From an uncultured Clostridium sp. (lineage in GTDB: Bacteria; Bacillota; Clostridia; Clostridiales; Clostridiaceae), in contig UQFE01000012.1 in the NCBI GenBank assembly GCA_900540255.1, positions 1-64,000 on the forward strand: a stretch of 64,000 nt of DNA, written 5' to 3'. The translations under genes and the position numbers were made by a program. Below the pieces are notes generated by a model, which had not been told where the DNA came from, searched no databases, and was given only the letters and a program-made list of their open reading frames with translations. Shown one piece after another: positions 34,362 to 44,613 of the stretch (position 1 is its first letter; each line of letters starts with the position of its first letter).

Positions 34362-34411
34362 TACTTAGTATCTTTTTTGATACTATATATAAAAAAAGTG
34401 CCTACTTGTAG
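34362..34411. promoter_or_regulatory. Candidate HxlR operators between hxlR and PFOR
   Basis: TAGTATC-TTTTTT-GATACTA (34366-34385) is a perfect 7+7 inverted repeat that extends imperfectly to 12+12. Close by is CTACTTGTAG (34402-34411), a palindrome of the shape bound by YodB/HypR-type regulators. The two sit in the divergent region 34296-34644, which has no gene of its own, and are the most likely sites of autoregulation. Confidence 0.5.
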
Positions 34412-34578
34412 AAAAAAACTGAAAATAGTAATATTATGAATGAAAGAATAAGTAAAAAGTTATTAAATAATATAAATTTAATGTTTATTTTAAAAATTTT
34501 AAAGGAAATATTAAAATAGTATTTTAGATTATTAATTATTGTTATTAATAGGAATGCTTAGAAATATTTTAAATACAT

Positions 34579-34609
34579 TATGATAAATATTAAGTTGCAA
34601 TTATTGCAA
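34579..34609 (+). promoter_or_regulatory. Candidate PFOR promoter with downstream inverted repeat
   Basis: TATGAT (34579-34584) is a plausible -10 box; the -35 region is weak. TTGCAATTATTGCAA (34595-34609) is a 7+7 inverted repeat with a single central base, where a repressor would cover the transcription start. It lies just ahead of the ribosome site. The regulator is not known. Confidence 0.4.
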
Positions 34610-34644
34610 ATTTCTATTAGAAAAATGAAAGAAGGTATATTATC

Positions 34645-37600
34645 ATGGCAAAGAAAATGATGACTATTGATGGTAATACAGCTGCTGCTCATGTAGCATA
34701 TGCTTTTACAGATGTAGCTGCAATATTCCCAATAACACCATCTACTACAATGGCAGAAGTTGTTGATGAATGGTCTGCTCAAGGGAAGAAAAATATTTTC
34801 GGACAAACAGTTAATGTTGTAGAAATGCAATCAGAGGCAGGCGCTGCTGGTACATTCCATGGTTCACTACAAGCTGGTGCATTAACAACCACTTTTACAG
34901 CATCTCAAGGTTTATTATTAATGTTACCAAATATGTACAAGGTAGCAGGAGAATTATTACCAGGTGTGTTTCATGTAAGTGCTAGAGCAATAGCATCTCA
35001 AGCATTATCAATATTTGGAGATCATCAAGATGTTATGGCAGCAAGAATGACTGGTTGTGTAATGCTTGCTGCAGGTTCAGTACAAGAAGTTGCTGACTTA
35101 GCTCCAGTATCTCACCTTGCAGCTATAAAAGGAAGATTACCTTTTGTAAACTTCTTTGATGGATTTAGAACATCACATGAAATACAAAAAGTAGAAGTTT
35201 TAGATTACGAAGATTATGCAGAAATGATAGATAGAGAAGCGTTAAAGGAATTTAGAAGTAGAGCATTAACTCCAAATAATCCAGTTACAAGAGGAACTGC
35301 TCAAAACTCAGATATTTACTTCCAAACTAGAGAAGCTTCAAATATATTCTACAATAATATAATTCCAATAGTTGAAGAATATATGGCTAAGATAGAAGAA
35401 AAAACAGGAAGAAGCTATGGATTATTTAATTATTATGGAGCAGAAGATGCAAAAGAAATAATTGTTGCTATGGGTTCAGTTACTGAAGCTATAGAAGAAA
35501 CTATAGATGAATTAAATGCTAGAGGAGAAAAGTATGGATTAGTTAAAGTTCATTTATTCAGACCATTCTCAGTAGAGCATTTATTAAAGGTTATACCACA
35601 ATCAGTAGAAAAGATTTGTGTAATTGATAGAACTAAAGAACCAGGATGTAATGGTGAACCATTATACTTAGATGTATGTTCTGCATTCTATGGAAAAGAA
35701 AATGCACCTAAGATTGTTGGTGGACGTTATGGATTAGCGTCTAAGGATGTTACTCCTTCAGATATTAAAGCTATATTTGATAACTTAAAGAAAGATGATT
35801 CTAAGAACTTCTTTACAGTTGGTATAGAAGATGATGTTACTTTCACTTCAATTCCAGTAGAAGATGAATTAAGAATAGTTACACCAGGAACAGTTAGATG
35901 TAAGTTCTGGGGATTAGGCTCAGATGGTACAGTTGGTGCTAATAAGCAAGCAATTAAAATTATAGGTGAAAATACAGATAAATATGTACAAGCTTACTTT
36001 GCATATGATTCAAAGAAATCTGGTGGAGTTACTATGTCTCACTTAAGATTTGGAGATACACCAATAAGATCAACTTACCTTATTGATGAAGCTGATTATA
36101 TAGCGTGTCACGTACAAGCTTACGTAAATCAATATGATTTATTAAAAGGGCTTAAAAAAGGTGGAAACTTCGTATTAAATACTATTTGGAACGAAGAAGA
36201 AATTGAAAGAAAATTACCAGCTAAAATGAAGAGATATATAGCTGAAAATGAAATAAACTTCTATACTGTTAATGCAACTAAGATAGCATCTGAAATTGGA
36301 TTAGGTAGAAGAATTAACATGATAATGCAATCTGCATTCTTTAAATTAGCAGAAATTATACCACAAGAAGAAGCAACTGAATACTTAAAGGCTTCAATTA
36401 AGAAGGCTTATGGTAAAAAAGGTGACAAAGTTGTTAATATGAATTACGAAGCTGTTGAAGCAGGTATGAATTCATTAGTTAAAATAAATGTACCAGAAAG
36501 TTGGAAAACTGCAACTGAAGAAGCAAAAGTAGAAACTAAAAAGGTAACAGATTTCGTTAAAAATATAATGAATCCAATGAATTCTTTAGAAGGTGATAAG
36601 TTACCTGTAAGTGCATTTAATGGATTAGAAGATGGTACATTCCCAGCAGGAACTGCAGCATATGAAAAAAGAGGTGTTGCAACAGATGTTCCAGAATGGA
36701 ATATGGCAAAATGTATTCAATGTAACCAATGTGCATTTGTTTGTCCACATGCATGTATTAGACCAGTTTTAGTAACTGATGAAGAATTAGCAAAGGCACC
36801 AGTTGGATTTGAAACTAAGAAAGCTACTGGTAAAACATTAGCTGGATTAAACTATAGAATTCAAGTTAGTACATTAGATTGTACTGGATGTAATAACTGT
36901 GTTGATATTTGTCCAGCACCAGGTAAGGCATTAGAAATGAAGCCACTTGGAACACAAGTAGAAACAGAAGTAGCAAATTGGGATTTCTCAGTATCAAAAG
37001 AAGTATCAAACAAAGAACATTTAACTGCAGGTAAGACAGTTAAGGATAGCCAATTTAAACAACCACTTATGGAATTCTCAGGAGCATGTGCAGGTTGTGG
37101 AGAAACTCCATATATTAAATTAGCAACTCAATTATTTGGTGATAGAATGATGATTGCTAATGCAACTGGATGTTCATCAATATGGGGAGGTTCAGCACCT
37201 TCAACACCATATACTAAGAACCATGAAGGTAAAGGACCAGCTTGGGCTAACTCATTATTTGAAGATAATGCTGAATTTGGATATGGTATGTTCTTAGCAG
37301 CTGATCAAATGAGAAAGAAAATAGCTGCAAATATGGAAAGTTTAATATCTATGGATATAGCTGAAGAATATAAAGAAGTATTCAAAAATTGGTTAGAAAA
37401 TAAAGATAATGGAGAGCTTTCAAAGGTTTCTTCAAGAGAAGTTGAAGTAATACTTGCAGAAAACAATATTGAAAATGAAGAAGCTAAAGTTCTAATTGAA
37501 GAAATTAGAGAAAGAGCTGACTTCTTAGTTAAGAGATCTCAATGGATTCTTGGAGGAGATGGATGGGCTTATGACATCGGATATGGTGGATTAGATCATG

Positions 37601-38184
37601 TATTAGCATCTGGACAAGACGTAAATGTATTAGTATTTGATACAGAAATTTATTCTAATACTGGAGGTCAATCTTCTAAATCAACTCCTGCAGCAGCAAT
37701 GGCTAAATTAGCAGCATCAGGTAAGAAAACAAATAAGAAGGATTTAGGAAGAATGATGATGTCTTATGGTAATGTTTATGTTGCGCAAGTAGCTATTGGG
37801 GCAGATAAGAACCAAGTAGTTAAGGCAATGCTTGAAGCAGAAGCACATAATGGACCATCAATTATTATTGCATATTCAACTTGTATTAGCCATGGATTAA
37901 AGAAAGGAATGGGATTCTCTATAAGAAACATGGATGAAGCAGTTAAAGCTGGATATTGGCATTTATATAGATTCAATCCACAATTAAAAGAGCAAGGTAA
38001 AAATCCATTTACTTTAGATTCTAAAGAACCACAAGGAAGTTTTAGAGACTTTATTATGGATCAAGTAAGATATTCAGCAATTGCTAAGCAATATCCTGAA
38101 CAAGCGGAAGAATTATTCCAAATGACAGAAGAGCATGCTAGAAGAAAATATGCTGAATTAAAGAAATTAGCAGAACAAGAATAA
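34645..38184 (+). CDS. nifJ: Pyruvate:ferredoxin (flavodoxin) oxidoreductase, second copy
   Basis: A 1179-residue PFOR with the same domain order as the copy at 22303: FPITPSTTMAE, FWGLGSDGTVGANK, two ferredoxin sites (CIQCNQCAFVCPHAC, CTGCNNCVDICPAPGK), CAGCGETPYIK and GDGWAYDIGYGGLDHV. It is slightly longer in the region after the TPP domain. The codons include many C-ending ones (TTC, AAC, TAC), unlike its neighbours, as is usual for the most highly expressed genes of clostridia; pflB shows the same. I take this to be the main PFOR. GAAAGAAGGTATATTATC precedes the ATG. A terminator follows. Confidence 0.95.
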   Translation: MAKKMMTIDGNTAAAHVAYAFTDVAAIFPITPSTTMAEVVDEWSAQGKKNIFGQTVNVVEMQSEAGAAGTFHGSLQAGALTTTFTASQGLLLMLPNMYKVAGELLPGVFHVSARAIASQALSIFGDHQDVMAARMTGCVMLAAGSVQEVADLAPVSHLAAIKGRLPFVNFFDGFRTSHEIQKVEVLDYEDYAEMIDREALKEFRSRALTPNNPVTRGTAQNSDIYFQTREASNIFYNNIIPIVEEYMAKIEEKTGRSYGLFNYYGAEDAKEIIVAMGSVTEAIEETIDELNARGEKYGLVKVHLFRPFSVEHLLKVIPQSVEKICVIDRTKEPGCNGEPLYLDVCSAFYGKENAPKIVGGRYGLASKDVTPSDIKAIFDNLKKDDSKNFFTVGIEDDVTFTSIPVEDELRIVTPGTVRCKFWGLGSDGTVGANKQAIKIIGENTDKYVQAYFAYDSKKSGGVTMSHLRFGDTPIRSTYLIDEADYIACHVQAYVNQYDLLKGLKKGGNFVLNTIWNEEEIERKLPAKMKRYIAENEINFYTVNATKIASEIGLGRRINMIMQSAFFKLAEIIPQEEATEYLKASIKKAYGKKGDKVVNMNYEAVEAGMNSLVKINVPESWKTATEEAKVETKKVTDFVKNIMNPMNSLEGDKLPVSAFNGLEDGTFPAGTAAYEKRGVATDVPEWNMAKCIQCNQCAFVCPHACIRPVLVTDEELAKAPVGFETKKATGKTLAGLNYRIQVSTLDCTGCNNCVDICPAPGKALEMKPLGTQVETEVANWDFSVSKEVSNKEHLTAGKTVKDSQFKQPLMEFSGACAGCGETPYIKLATQLFGDRMMIANATGCSSIWGGSAPSTPYTKNHEGKGPAWANSLFEDNAEFGYGMFLAADQMRKKIAANMESLISMDIAEEYKEVFKNWLENKDNGELSKVSSREVEVILAENNIENEEAKVLIEEIRERADFLVKRSQWILGGDGWAYDIGYGGLDHVLASGQDVNVLVFDTEIYSNTGGQSSKSTPAAAMAKLAASGKKTNKKDLGRMMMSYGNVYVAQVAIGADKNQVVKAMLEAEAHNGPSIIIAYSTCISHGLKKGMGFSIRNMDEAVKAGYWHLYRFNPQLKEQGKNPFTLDSKEPQGSFRDFIMDQVRYSAIAKQYPEQAEELFQMTEEHARRKYAELKKLAEQE

Positions 38185-38195
38185 TATTATAAATT

Positions 38196-38236
38196 TAAAA
38201 AGAGAGTGAAATATCAGTAGTTTCACTCTCTTTTTA
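38196..38236 (+). terminator. Terminator of the second PFOR gene
   Basis: AAAAAGAGAGTGAAA pairs with TTTCACTCTCTTTTT around a nine-base loop. Confidence 0.9.
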
Positions 38237-38317
38237 GTTATTTACATTTTTATTAATACAATAGTTTTATAAGATGATGTATAATATTTATATTTAATTA
38301 TGATAAGGAGAAAAGGC

Positions 38318-39169
38318 ATGGAAGTAATAATAATATTAATATTTCTTATAATAATGTTTTGTTATTATGAAAATAATGTTTTTGATATAACAAAATTTAA
38401 GATAAGTGCTAATGTAAATAATAAAATAAGGATTGTACATCTTTCTGATTTACATAGTAAAGAATTTGGTAAAGATAATAAGAGATTAAAAAATATTATA
38501 TTAAAACAAAAACCTAATATAGTTGTTACAACTGGTGATATGATAGATTCAAATTTAAGAAAAATGGATGAAATAATAAATTTTTTAGCAGAGTTAAATA
38601 AAGAGGTTTATGTAGTATATATTCCTGGAAATAACGAGATGAGAACTGAGAAAATAAATGAGATATTATATAAAATTAATTTAAATGAAGTAATTGTATT
38701 AGATAATAAAATTAAAGAAATAAATATAAATAATAATAAGATATTTATATTAGGTCTTGTTGAAAATAGGATAGATGAAGGTGAATCATTTTATGAGAAG
38801 GCAAATAGTAGATATTTTTATAATAAATCTAACTTATTATTTAATGAGTTAGAGAGTAAAAATGGAATAAAAATTGTTTTATCCCATTATCCAGAAAATT
38901 TTGCAGCAATAGGAGAAGAGTCTTACAATAAATATAATTTTAATATTATGTTTTCAGGTCATGCTCATGGAGGACAGTTTATATTACCTTTTATAGGTGG
39001 CTTATTTGCACCGGGACAAGGAATTTTACCTAAGTATTATAGGGGTATTCATGGAGAAAAGAATAAGCTTATAATAAGTAGAGGATTAGGGAATAGTGGA
39101 TTTCCATTAAGATTATTTAATAGACCAGAGGTTATAGTTGTAGATATATATAATGAAAAAATAATATAA
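38318..39169 (+). CDS. Membrane-anchored metallophosphoesterase (YkuE/YaeI-like)
   Basis: A 283-residue phosphoesterase with an N-terminal hydrophobic anchor (about 2-18) and the calcineurin-like metal motifs LSDLH, VTTGDMID, YIPGNNEMR, LSHYPE and FSGHAHGGQ. In place of the usual GNHE/GNHD there is GNNE, so the catalytic histidine of that motif is asparagine. Relatives cleave lipid-linked phosphates or UDP-diacylglucosamine at the membrane. I start it at the ATG at 38318, eight bases after AAGGAG; the upstream ATG at 38300 would place the ribosome site inside the gene. It is a single-gene unit. Confidence 0.83.
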   Translation: MEVIIILIFLIIMFCYYENNVFDITKFKISANVNNKIRIVHLSDLHSKEFGKDNKRLKNIILKQKPNIVVTTGDMIDSNLRKMDEIINFLAELNKEVYVVYIPGNNEMRTEKINEILYKINLNEVIVLDNKIKEININNNKIFILGLVENRIDEGESFYEKANSRYFYNKSNLLFNELESKNGIKIVLSHYPENFAAIGEESYNKYNFNIMFSGHAHGGQFILPFIGGLFAPGQGILPKYYRGIHGEKNKLIISRGLGNSGFPLRLFNRPEVIVVDIYNEKII

Positions 39170-39171
39170 TA

Positions 39172-39204
39172 GAAAAAGAGGATTCAAATGAATCCTCTTT
39201 TTTA
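39172..39204. terminator. Bidirectional terminator between the phosphoesterase gene and pflB
   Basis: AAAAAGAGGATTC pairs with GAATCCTCTTTTT around a four-base loop. Confidence 0.92.
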
Positions 39205-41439
39205 TTACATTGATTTATGGAATGTTCTGTTTATAACATCTAATTGTTGTTCTCTTGTTAATTTGATGAAGTTAACAGCATATCCAGAAACTCTGATAGT
39301 TAATTGTGGGTATTCTTCTGGGTGATCCATAGCATCTAATAAAGTTTCTCTATTAAATACATTTACGTTTAAGTGTTGAGCACCTTGAGAGAAGTATCCA
39401 TCCATCATAGTACCTAAGTTATGAATTCTGTTTTCTGGTGTTTTTCCTAATGCATCTGGAACAATTGAGAATGTGTTAGAAACACCATCTTGTGAATGTT
39501 CATAAGGAATCTTAGCAACTGAGTTTAATGATGCTAATGATCCGCTAGAATCTCTTCCGTGCATTGGATTAGCTCCTGGTGCAAATGGTTCTCCAGCTTT
39601 TCTTCCACATGGAGTAGTACCAGTCTTCTTACCGTAAACAACGTTTGAAGTTATTGTTAATACTGATTGAGTGTGGTAAGCATTTCTGTAAGTCTTGTTT
39701 TGTCTTATCTTATTCATCATGCTTTCAACTAACCAAGCAGCAATTTCGTCAACTCTGTCATCGTCATTTCCGTATTTAGGGAAGTCACCTTCAACTTCGA
39801 AGTCGATAGCAACACCATCTTCATTTCTTATTGGCTTAACTTTTGCATATTTAATTGCAGAAATAGAGTCAGCACAAACTGATAACCCAGCTATACCACA
39901 AGCCATAGTTCTAAATACATCTCTATCATGTAAAGCCATTTGTAATTTTTCATAAGAATATTTATCGTGCATGTAGTGGATAACATTTAATGTATTAACA
40001 TAAAGGTTAGCTAACCAATCAGTCATAATATCAAATCTTTCCATTACTTCGTTGTAATCTAAGTATTCACCAGTTAATGGAGCAGTCTTAGGTCCAACTT
40101 GCATTCCGTACTTTTCATCTTTACCACCGTTTATAGCGTAAAGTAAAGTCTTAGCTAAGTTAACTCTAGCACCGAAGAATTGCATTTGCTTACCAACTCT
40201 CATTGCTGATACACAACAAGCGATAGCATAGTCATCTCCCCAGTATGGAGCCATTAAATCATCATTTTCGTATTGAACTGAAGATGTATCAATAGAAACC
40301 TTAGAACAGAAATCTTTAAATCCTTGAGGTAATCTAGTTGACCATAAAACAGTTAAGTTTGGTTCTGGTGATGGCCCTAAAGTATATAATGTGTTAAGTA
40401 CTCTGAATGAGTTCTTAGTAACTAAAGTTCTTCCATCTAATCCCATACCAGCGATTGATTCAGTAACCCAAGTAGGATCTCCAGAGAATAAATCATTGTA
40501 TTCTGGAGTTCTTAAGAATTTAACTAATCTTAACTTCATTACGAAGTGGTCCATTAATTCTTGAGCTTCTTCTTCAGTTATAACACCATTTCTTAAATCT
40601 CTTTCAATATAGATATCTAAGAATGTAGAAGTTCTACCTAAAGACATAGCAGCACCATTTTGGTCTTTTATAGCGCCTAAGAATCCAAAGTATAACCATT
40701 GAATAGCTTCTTTAGCATTTGTAGCTGGCTTAGATATATCAAATCCATAACTAGCAGCTAAACCTTTTAATTCATTTAAAGCTAAGATTTGATCAGAAAT
40801 TTCTTCTCTTAATCTGATTACATCTTCATCTATAGTTTTAACTTCTAAGCTTAATTTTTGAGAATTTTTATCTTCTATTAATCTATCAACTCCGTATAGA
40901 GCAACTCTTCTGTAGTCACCTATAATTCTTCCTCTACCGTATGCATCTGGAAGACCAGTGATAACACCTGATTTTCTAGCTAATCTCATTTCTGTAGTAT
41001 AAGCATCGAAAACACCTTGGTTGTGAGTTTTTCTATATTTAGTGAATATTTCAGAAATTTTAGGGCTTACTTCATATCCATAAGCTTTTGCAGCATTTTC
41101 AGCCATTCTAATTCCACCATAAGGCATTACAGCTCTTTTTAAAGGAGCATCAGTTTGTACACCTACGATTTTTTCAAAAGCTTGATCAATATAACCAGGG
41201 TTATATTCATTAATTCCAGATATAGTTTCTGTATCTACATCTAAAACCCCACCGTTTTCTCTTTCTTTTTTGAATAAATCACTAACTTCAGCCCAAAGTT
41301 TGTTTGTTGCTTCAGTAGCTCCTGCTAAGAAGCTAGAATCACCTTCATATGGAGTGTAGTTAGTTTGGATAAAGTTTCTTACATCAATACTTTTTGTCCA
41401 TGAACCTGTTTTGAAATCATTCCATTCTTCTCTCATCAT
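39205..41439 (-). CDS. pflB: Pyruvate formate-lyase
   Basis: A 744-residue glycyl-radical enzyme. The adjacent catalytic cysteines are in [15 protein letters not shown], and the radical glycine is G719 in [10 protein letters not shown] near the C-terminus. It splits pyruvate with CoA to acetyl-CoA and formate. The activating enzyme (pflA) is not next to it, as far as the window shows. Codons are biased to C-ending forms, as in the PFOR at 34645, indicating high expression. The 5' leader is about 75 bases from the promoter at 41520-41548. AAAAGAGGCGCT precedes an ATG pair. Confidence 0.97.
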   Translation of the reverse strand: MMREEWNDFKTGSWTKSIDVRNFIQTNYTPYEGDSSFLAGATEATNKLWAEVSDLFKKERENGGVLDVDTETISGINEYNPGYIDQAFEKIVGVQTDAPLKRAVMPYGGIRMAENAAKAYGYEVSPKISEIFTKYRKTHNQGVFDAYTTEMRLARKSGVITGLPDAYGRGRIIGDYRRVALYGVDRLIEDKNSQKLSLEVKTIDEDVIRLREEISDQILALNELKGLAASYGFDISKPATNAKEAIQWLYFGFLGAIKDQNGAAMSLGRTSTFLDIYIERDLRNGVITEEEAQELMDHFVMKLRLVKFLRTPEYNDLFSGDPTWVTESIAGMGLDGRTLVTKNSFRVLNTLYTLGPSPEPNLTVLWSTRLPQGFKDFCSKVSIDTSSVQYENDDLMAPYWGDDYAIACCVSAMRVGKQMQFFGARVNLAKTLLYAINGGKDEKYGMQVGPKTAPLTGEYLDYNEVMERFDIMTDWLANLYVNTLNVIHYMHDKYSYEKLQMALHDRDVFRTMACGIAGLSVCADSISAIKYAKVKPIRNEDGVAIDFEVEGDFPKYGNDDDRVDEIAAWLVESMMNKIRQNKTYRNAYHTQSVLTITSNVVYGKKTGTTPCGRKAGEPFAPGANPMHGRDSSGSLASLNSVAKIPYEHSQDGVSNTFSIVPDALGKTPENRIHNLGTMMDGYFSQGAQHLNVNVFNRETLLDAMDHPEEYPQLTIRVSGYAVNFIKLTREQQLDVINRTFHKSM

Positions 41440-41519
41440 AGCGCCTCTTTTCTTATTTTCTTAAAACGTTTAATAATAATCATTTGATAATAATTATTAT
41501 TTAATAATACTATATTTAA

Positions 41520-41548
41520 ACTATATCATTAAATTTTTTATATTTCAA
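41520..41548 (-). promoter_or_regulatory. Promoter of pflB
   Basis: On the minus strand TTGAAA (41548-41543), a 17-base spacer and TATAGT (41525-41520). The start should lie near 41513. The rest of the gap 41440-41889 contains A/T-rich DNA and the divergent iron-transport promoter. Confidence 0.65.
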
Positions 41549-41783
41549 GATATAAATTAAAAAACAATATAAAATTAAATGTAATACTATGTAACTTATA
41601 ATATCACAGTATTAAGTTATAATCAAAGGGAATAAGTAGGGGAAAATAATATATATTGAAGAAATTTAAATGAATAATTAAAAAAATGTAAAAAAAGAGC
41701 AATATATAAGGGGTATAGTTAAAAAAATAACAATTTAAAGCAGGAAAAATATATAATTTAATAAAAATAATAAAAAAAAAATA

Positions 41784-41866
41784 TAGACATAAGGTTAAAA
41801 TAATAGTATTATAACAATGAAAATGATAATATATATCAATTGAAAAAGAAAAATATTATCATTGTT
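41784..41866 (+). promoter_or_regulatory. Iron-transport promoter with two Fur boxes
   Basis: TAGACA (41784-41789), 17 bases and TATTAT (41807-41812) form the promoter. GAAAATGATAATATATATC (41819-41837) matches the 19-base Fur consensus in 15 positions and covers the start. A second box lies on the other strand at 41848-41866 (13 of 19). Fur with iron would repress the operon. Confidence 0.78.
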
Positions 41867-41889
41867 ATATGTACATAGGGGGAAAGCAA

Positions 41890-42843
41890 ATGAAAAAAAT
41901 ATATTTATTTATTGTATTGATAATACTAAGTATTATTTCTTTATTTGTAGGTGTAACTAATATTAGTGTTAATGATATATTATCTTTTAATATTGATAAA
42001 ATACAAATACTGTTAATAAGTAGGTTGCCAAGACTAATAGCAATAATAGTTGCTGGAGTGGGACTTAGTATTAGTGGACTAATAATGCAACAAATAAGTA
42101 AAAATAAGTTTGTATCACCAACTACAGCTGCAACAGCAGATTTTGCAAAGTTGGGTATATTGTTTTGTATAATGATAATTCCTGGTGCTACTATTATGCA
42201 AAAAATGATTATATCATTTATTTTTGCAGGGTTAGGAACTATTTTATTTATGAAAATGATAAAAGCAATAAAAATTAAAAATATTATTTTTGTTCCATTA
42301 ATAGGAATGATGTTAGGTAAAATAATCGGGTCTATAACAACATTTTTTGCTTATAAATATGATTTAGTTCAAAATATATCTTCATGGATGGAAGGAGATA
42401 TGTCTTTAATTATGAAGGGAAGTTATGAACTTCTATATTTAAGTGTACCAATGGTTATAATAGCATTTTTATATGCAAATAAATTTACCATTGTTGGAAT
42501 GGGGGAAGATTTTGCAATTAATTTAGGCGTAAATTATAACTTTGTAGTTAATGTAGGATTAGCAATAGTTTCATTAATTTGTGCTGTTACAATAATAACT
42601 GTTGGAAATATACCATTTTTAGGGCTTATTATTCCTAATATAGTTAGTTTATATAGTGGAGATAACTTAAAAAAAACTTTATATCACACAGCCTTATTAG
42701 GACCAATATTTTTATTAGCTTGTGATATTTTAGGAAGATTCATAATTTTCCCATTTGAAATGTCAATAAGTTTAACTGTTGGAGTTATAGGAAGTATAAT
42801 TTTCCTTTATATGATAATAAGGGGGAGCAAAAATGAAGGCTAG
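41890..42843 (+). CDS. Siderophore ABC transporter permease 1 (FecCD family)
   Basis: A 317-residue FecCD-family permease with about nine membrane segments; RLPRLIAIIVAGVGLSISGLIMQ is split across helices near the start, and the coupling region GEDFAINLGVNY and NIPFLGLIIPNIV are typical. It most resembles the YclN/CeuB branch, which imports petrobactin or catecholate siderophores. The start is the ATG at 41890, after TAGGGGGAAAGC; the upstream ATG at 41869 contains the ribosome site. It overlaps the next gene by 11 bases. Expression is under the Fur boxes just upstream. Confidence 0.88.
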   Translation: MKKIYLFIVLIILSIISLFVGVTNISVNDILSFNIDKIQILLISRLPRLIAIIVAGVGLSISGLIMQQISKNKFVSPTTAATADFAKLGILFCIMIIPGATIMQKMIISFIFAGLGTILFMKMIKAIKIKNIIFVPLIGMMLGKIIGSITTFFAYKYDLVQNISSWMEGDMSLIMKGSYELLYLSVPMVIIAFLYANKFTIVGMGEDFAINLGVNYNFVVNVGLAIVSLICAVTIITVGNIPFLGLIIPNIVSLYSGDNLKKTLYHTALLGPIFLLACDILGRFIIFPFEMSISLTVGVIGSIIFLYMIIRGSKNEG

Positions 42844-43789
42844 AGATAAAAGAAATATAATAGTTTTAACTATAGTAGCTTTAATATTAATAAGTGGATT
42901 TTTGTTTATTGGAGTAAATAGTGTTAACTTTAGATATGCTTTATATAGAAGGATTCCTAAAATATATGCAATGATATTAACAGGAACGGCAATAGGATTT
43001 TCATCACTAATATTTCAAACAGTTACTAATAATAGAATTTTAACTCCAAGTATTTTGGGAATTGATTCTTTATATGTATTATTACAAACTACGGTTGTAT
43101 TTTTACTTGGATCATCTTCAGCAATAATAAGTAATGGAAATATAAATTTTATTATTACGATAATATCAATGCTTTTATTTTCAAGTATTCTTTATAAGTT
43201 TATATTTAAAAATGGAAGTAAAAATATTTTTACATTGTTATTAGTTGGTGTTGTATGTGGAACATTATTTGAAAGTTTAACTACATTTATGCAAGTTCTT
43301 ATAGATCCAGTTGAGTTTCAAATGGTTCAAGATAAAATGCAAGCTAGCTTTAATAATATAAATACTGATTTATTATTTATATCAAGTATAGTAATAATAC
43401 TTTGTATTGGATATGCTTATGATTATTTAAAGATATTAGATGTAATGTCATTAGGTAGAGATGCTGCAATCAATCTTGGAATAGATTATGACAAAATAGT
43501 TAAAAAAATGCTTATAATAGTAGTAATATTAACATCAGTAGCAACAGCATTAGTTGGGCCAATAACTTTTTTAGGGCTACTTGTAGTAAATATAGCAAGA
43601 CAAGTAACACCTAGTTATAAACATAGCATATTAGGAGTAGCTACAATATTAATTAGTATTGTTTCATTAGTAGGAGGTCAATTAGTTGTTGAACAATTAA
43701 TGAATTTTGGTGTTTCAGTAAGTATAATAATTAATTTTGTTGGAGGAATTTATTTTATTTATTTAGTAATGAAGGAGAGAAACAGATGA
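42833..43789 (+). CDS. Siderophore ABC transporter permease 2 (FecCD family)
   Basis: A 318-residue second permease (YclO/CeuC-like), also with about nine helices: RRIPKIYAMILTGTAIGFSS, GRDAAINLGIDYDK and GPITFLGLLVVNIAR are the family landmarks. It pairs with the preceding permease as a heterodimer in the membrane. It overlaps the upstream gene by 11 bases and the downstream ATPase gene by 4 (ATGA), so all are tightly coupled. Confidence 0.88.
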   Translation: MKARDKRNIIVLTIVALILISGFLFIGVNSVNFRYALYRRIPKIYAMILTGTAIGFSSLIFQTVTNNRILTPSILGIDSLYVLLQTTVVFLLGSSSAIISNGNINFIITIISMLLFSSILYKFIFKNGSKNIFTLLLVGVVCGTLFESLTTFMQVLIDPVEFQMVQDKMQASFNNINTDLLFISSIVIILCIGYAYDYLKILDVMSLGRDAAINLGIDYDKIVKKMLIIVVILTSVATALVGPITFLGLLVVNIARQVTPSYKHSILGVATILISIVSLVGGQLVVEQLMNFGVSVSIIINFVGGIYFIYLVMKERNR

Positions 43790-44541
43790 TAGAAGTAAAA
43801 AATATAACTAAATCATATGGAAATAAAAAGGTAGTAGATAATGTATCTTTAAATATTCAAGAAGGTAAAATAACTTCTTTCATTGGACCAAATGGAGCTG
43901 GTAAAAGTACTCTTCTTTCTATAATGAGTAGACTTTTAAAAAGAGATTCTGGAGAAGTCTTACTAGATGGAAAAGATATATTAGATTGGGATAATAAAGA
44001 GTTAGCAAAAAAGATAGCAATATTAAGGCAATCAAATAATATTAATATAAGGCTAACGATTAGAGAGCTTGTTAGCTTTGGTAGATTTCCGCATTCACAA
44101 GGAAATTTAAAAGAAGAAGATTATAAGTATATAGATGAAGCTATTGATTATATGCAACTTAAGGAATTTGAAGATAGATATTTAGATGAATTAAGTGGAG
44201 GGCAAAGACAAAGAGCATATATTGCAATGGTAATAGCTCAAAATAGTGATTATATATTTTTAGATGAACCCTTAAATAATTTAGATATGAAACATTCAGT
44301 AGAAATTATGAAGACTTTAAGAAAACTTTGTGATGAATTAAATAAAACAGTTGTAATAGTAATACATGATATTAACTTTGCTTCTTGTTATTCGGATTAT
44401 ATAGTTGCTTTAAAAGATGGTAAACTTGTGAAAAATGGTGTAACTGAAGAAACTATACAAAAGGAAGAATTAGAAAGTATATATGAAATAGATTTCCATA
44501 TAGAAAATATAAATAATAGAAATATTTGTGTATATTTTTAA
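43786..44541 (+). CDS. Siderophore ABC transporter ATP-binding protein
   Basis: A 251-residue ABC ATPase: Walker A GPNGAGKST (34-42), Q loop in ILRQSNNINIRLTI, signature LSGGQRQRAYIA, Walker B YIFLDEPLNNLDMKH and the H loop in VIHDINFAS. It is of the FepC/YclP type and powers the two FecCD permeases. The start overlaps the second permease by four bases. The ATPase has no extra domain. Confidence 0.92.
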   Translation: MIEVKNITKSYGNKKVVDNVSLNIQEGKITSFIGPNGAGKSTLLSIMSRLLKRDSGEVLLDGKDILDWDNKELAKKIAILRQSNNINIRLTIRELVSFGRFPHSQGNLKEEDYKYIDEAIDYMQLKEFEDRYLDELSGGQRQRAYIAMVIAQNSDYIFLDEPLNNLDMKHSVEIMKTLRKLCDELNKTVVIVIHDINFASCYSDYIVALKDGKLVKNGVTEETIQKEELESIYEIDFHIENINNRNICVYF

Positions 44542-44613
44542 AGAAAGATTTTAAATAACAAAATAGTGATAATGAATATCAATATAAATAAAATAAGATA
44601 GGAGTGTATTTAA

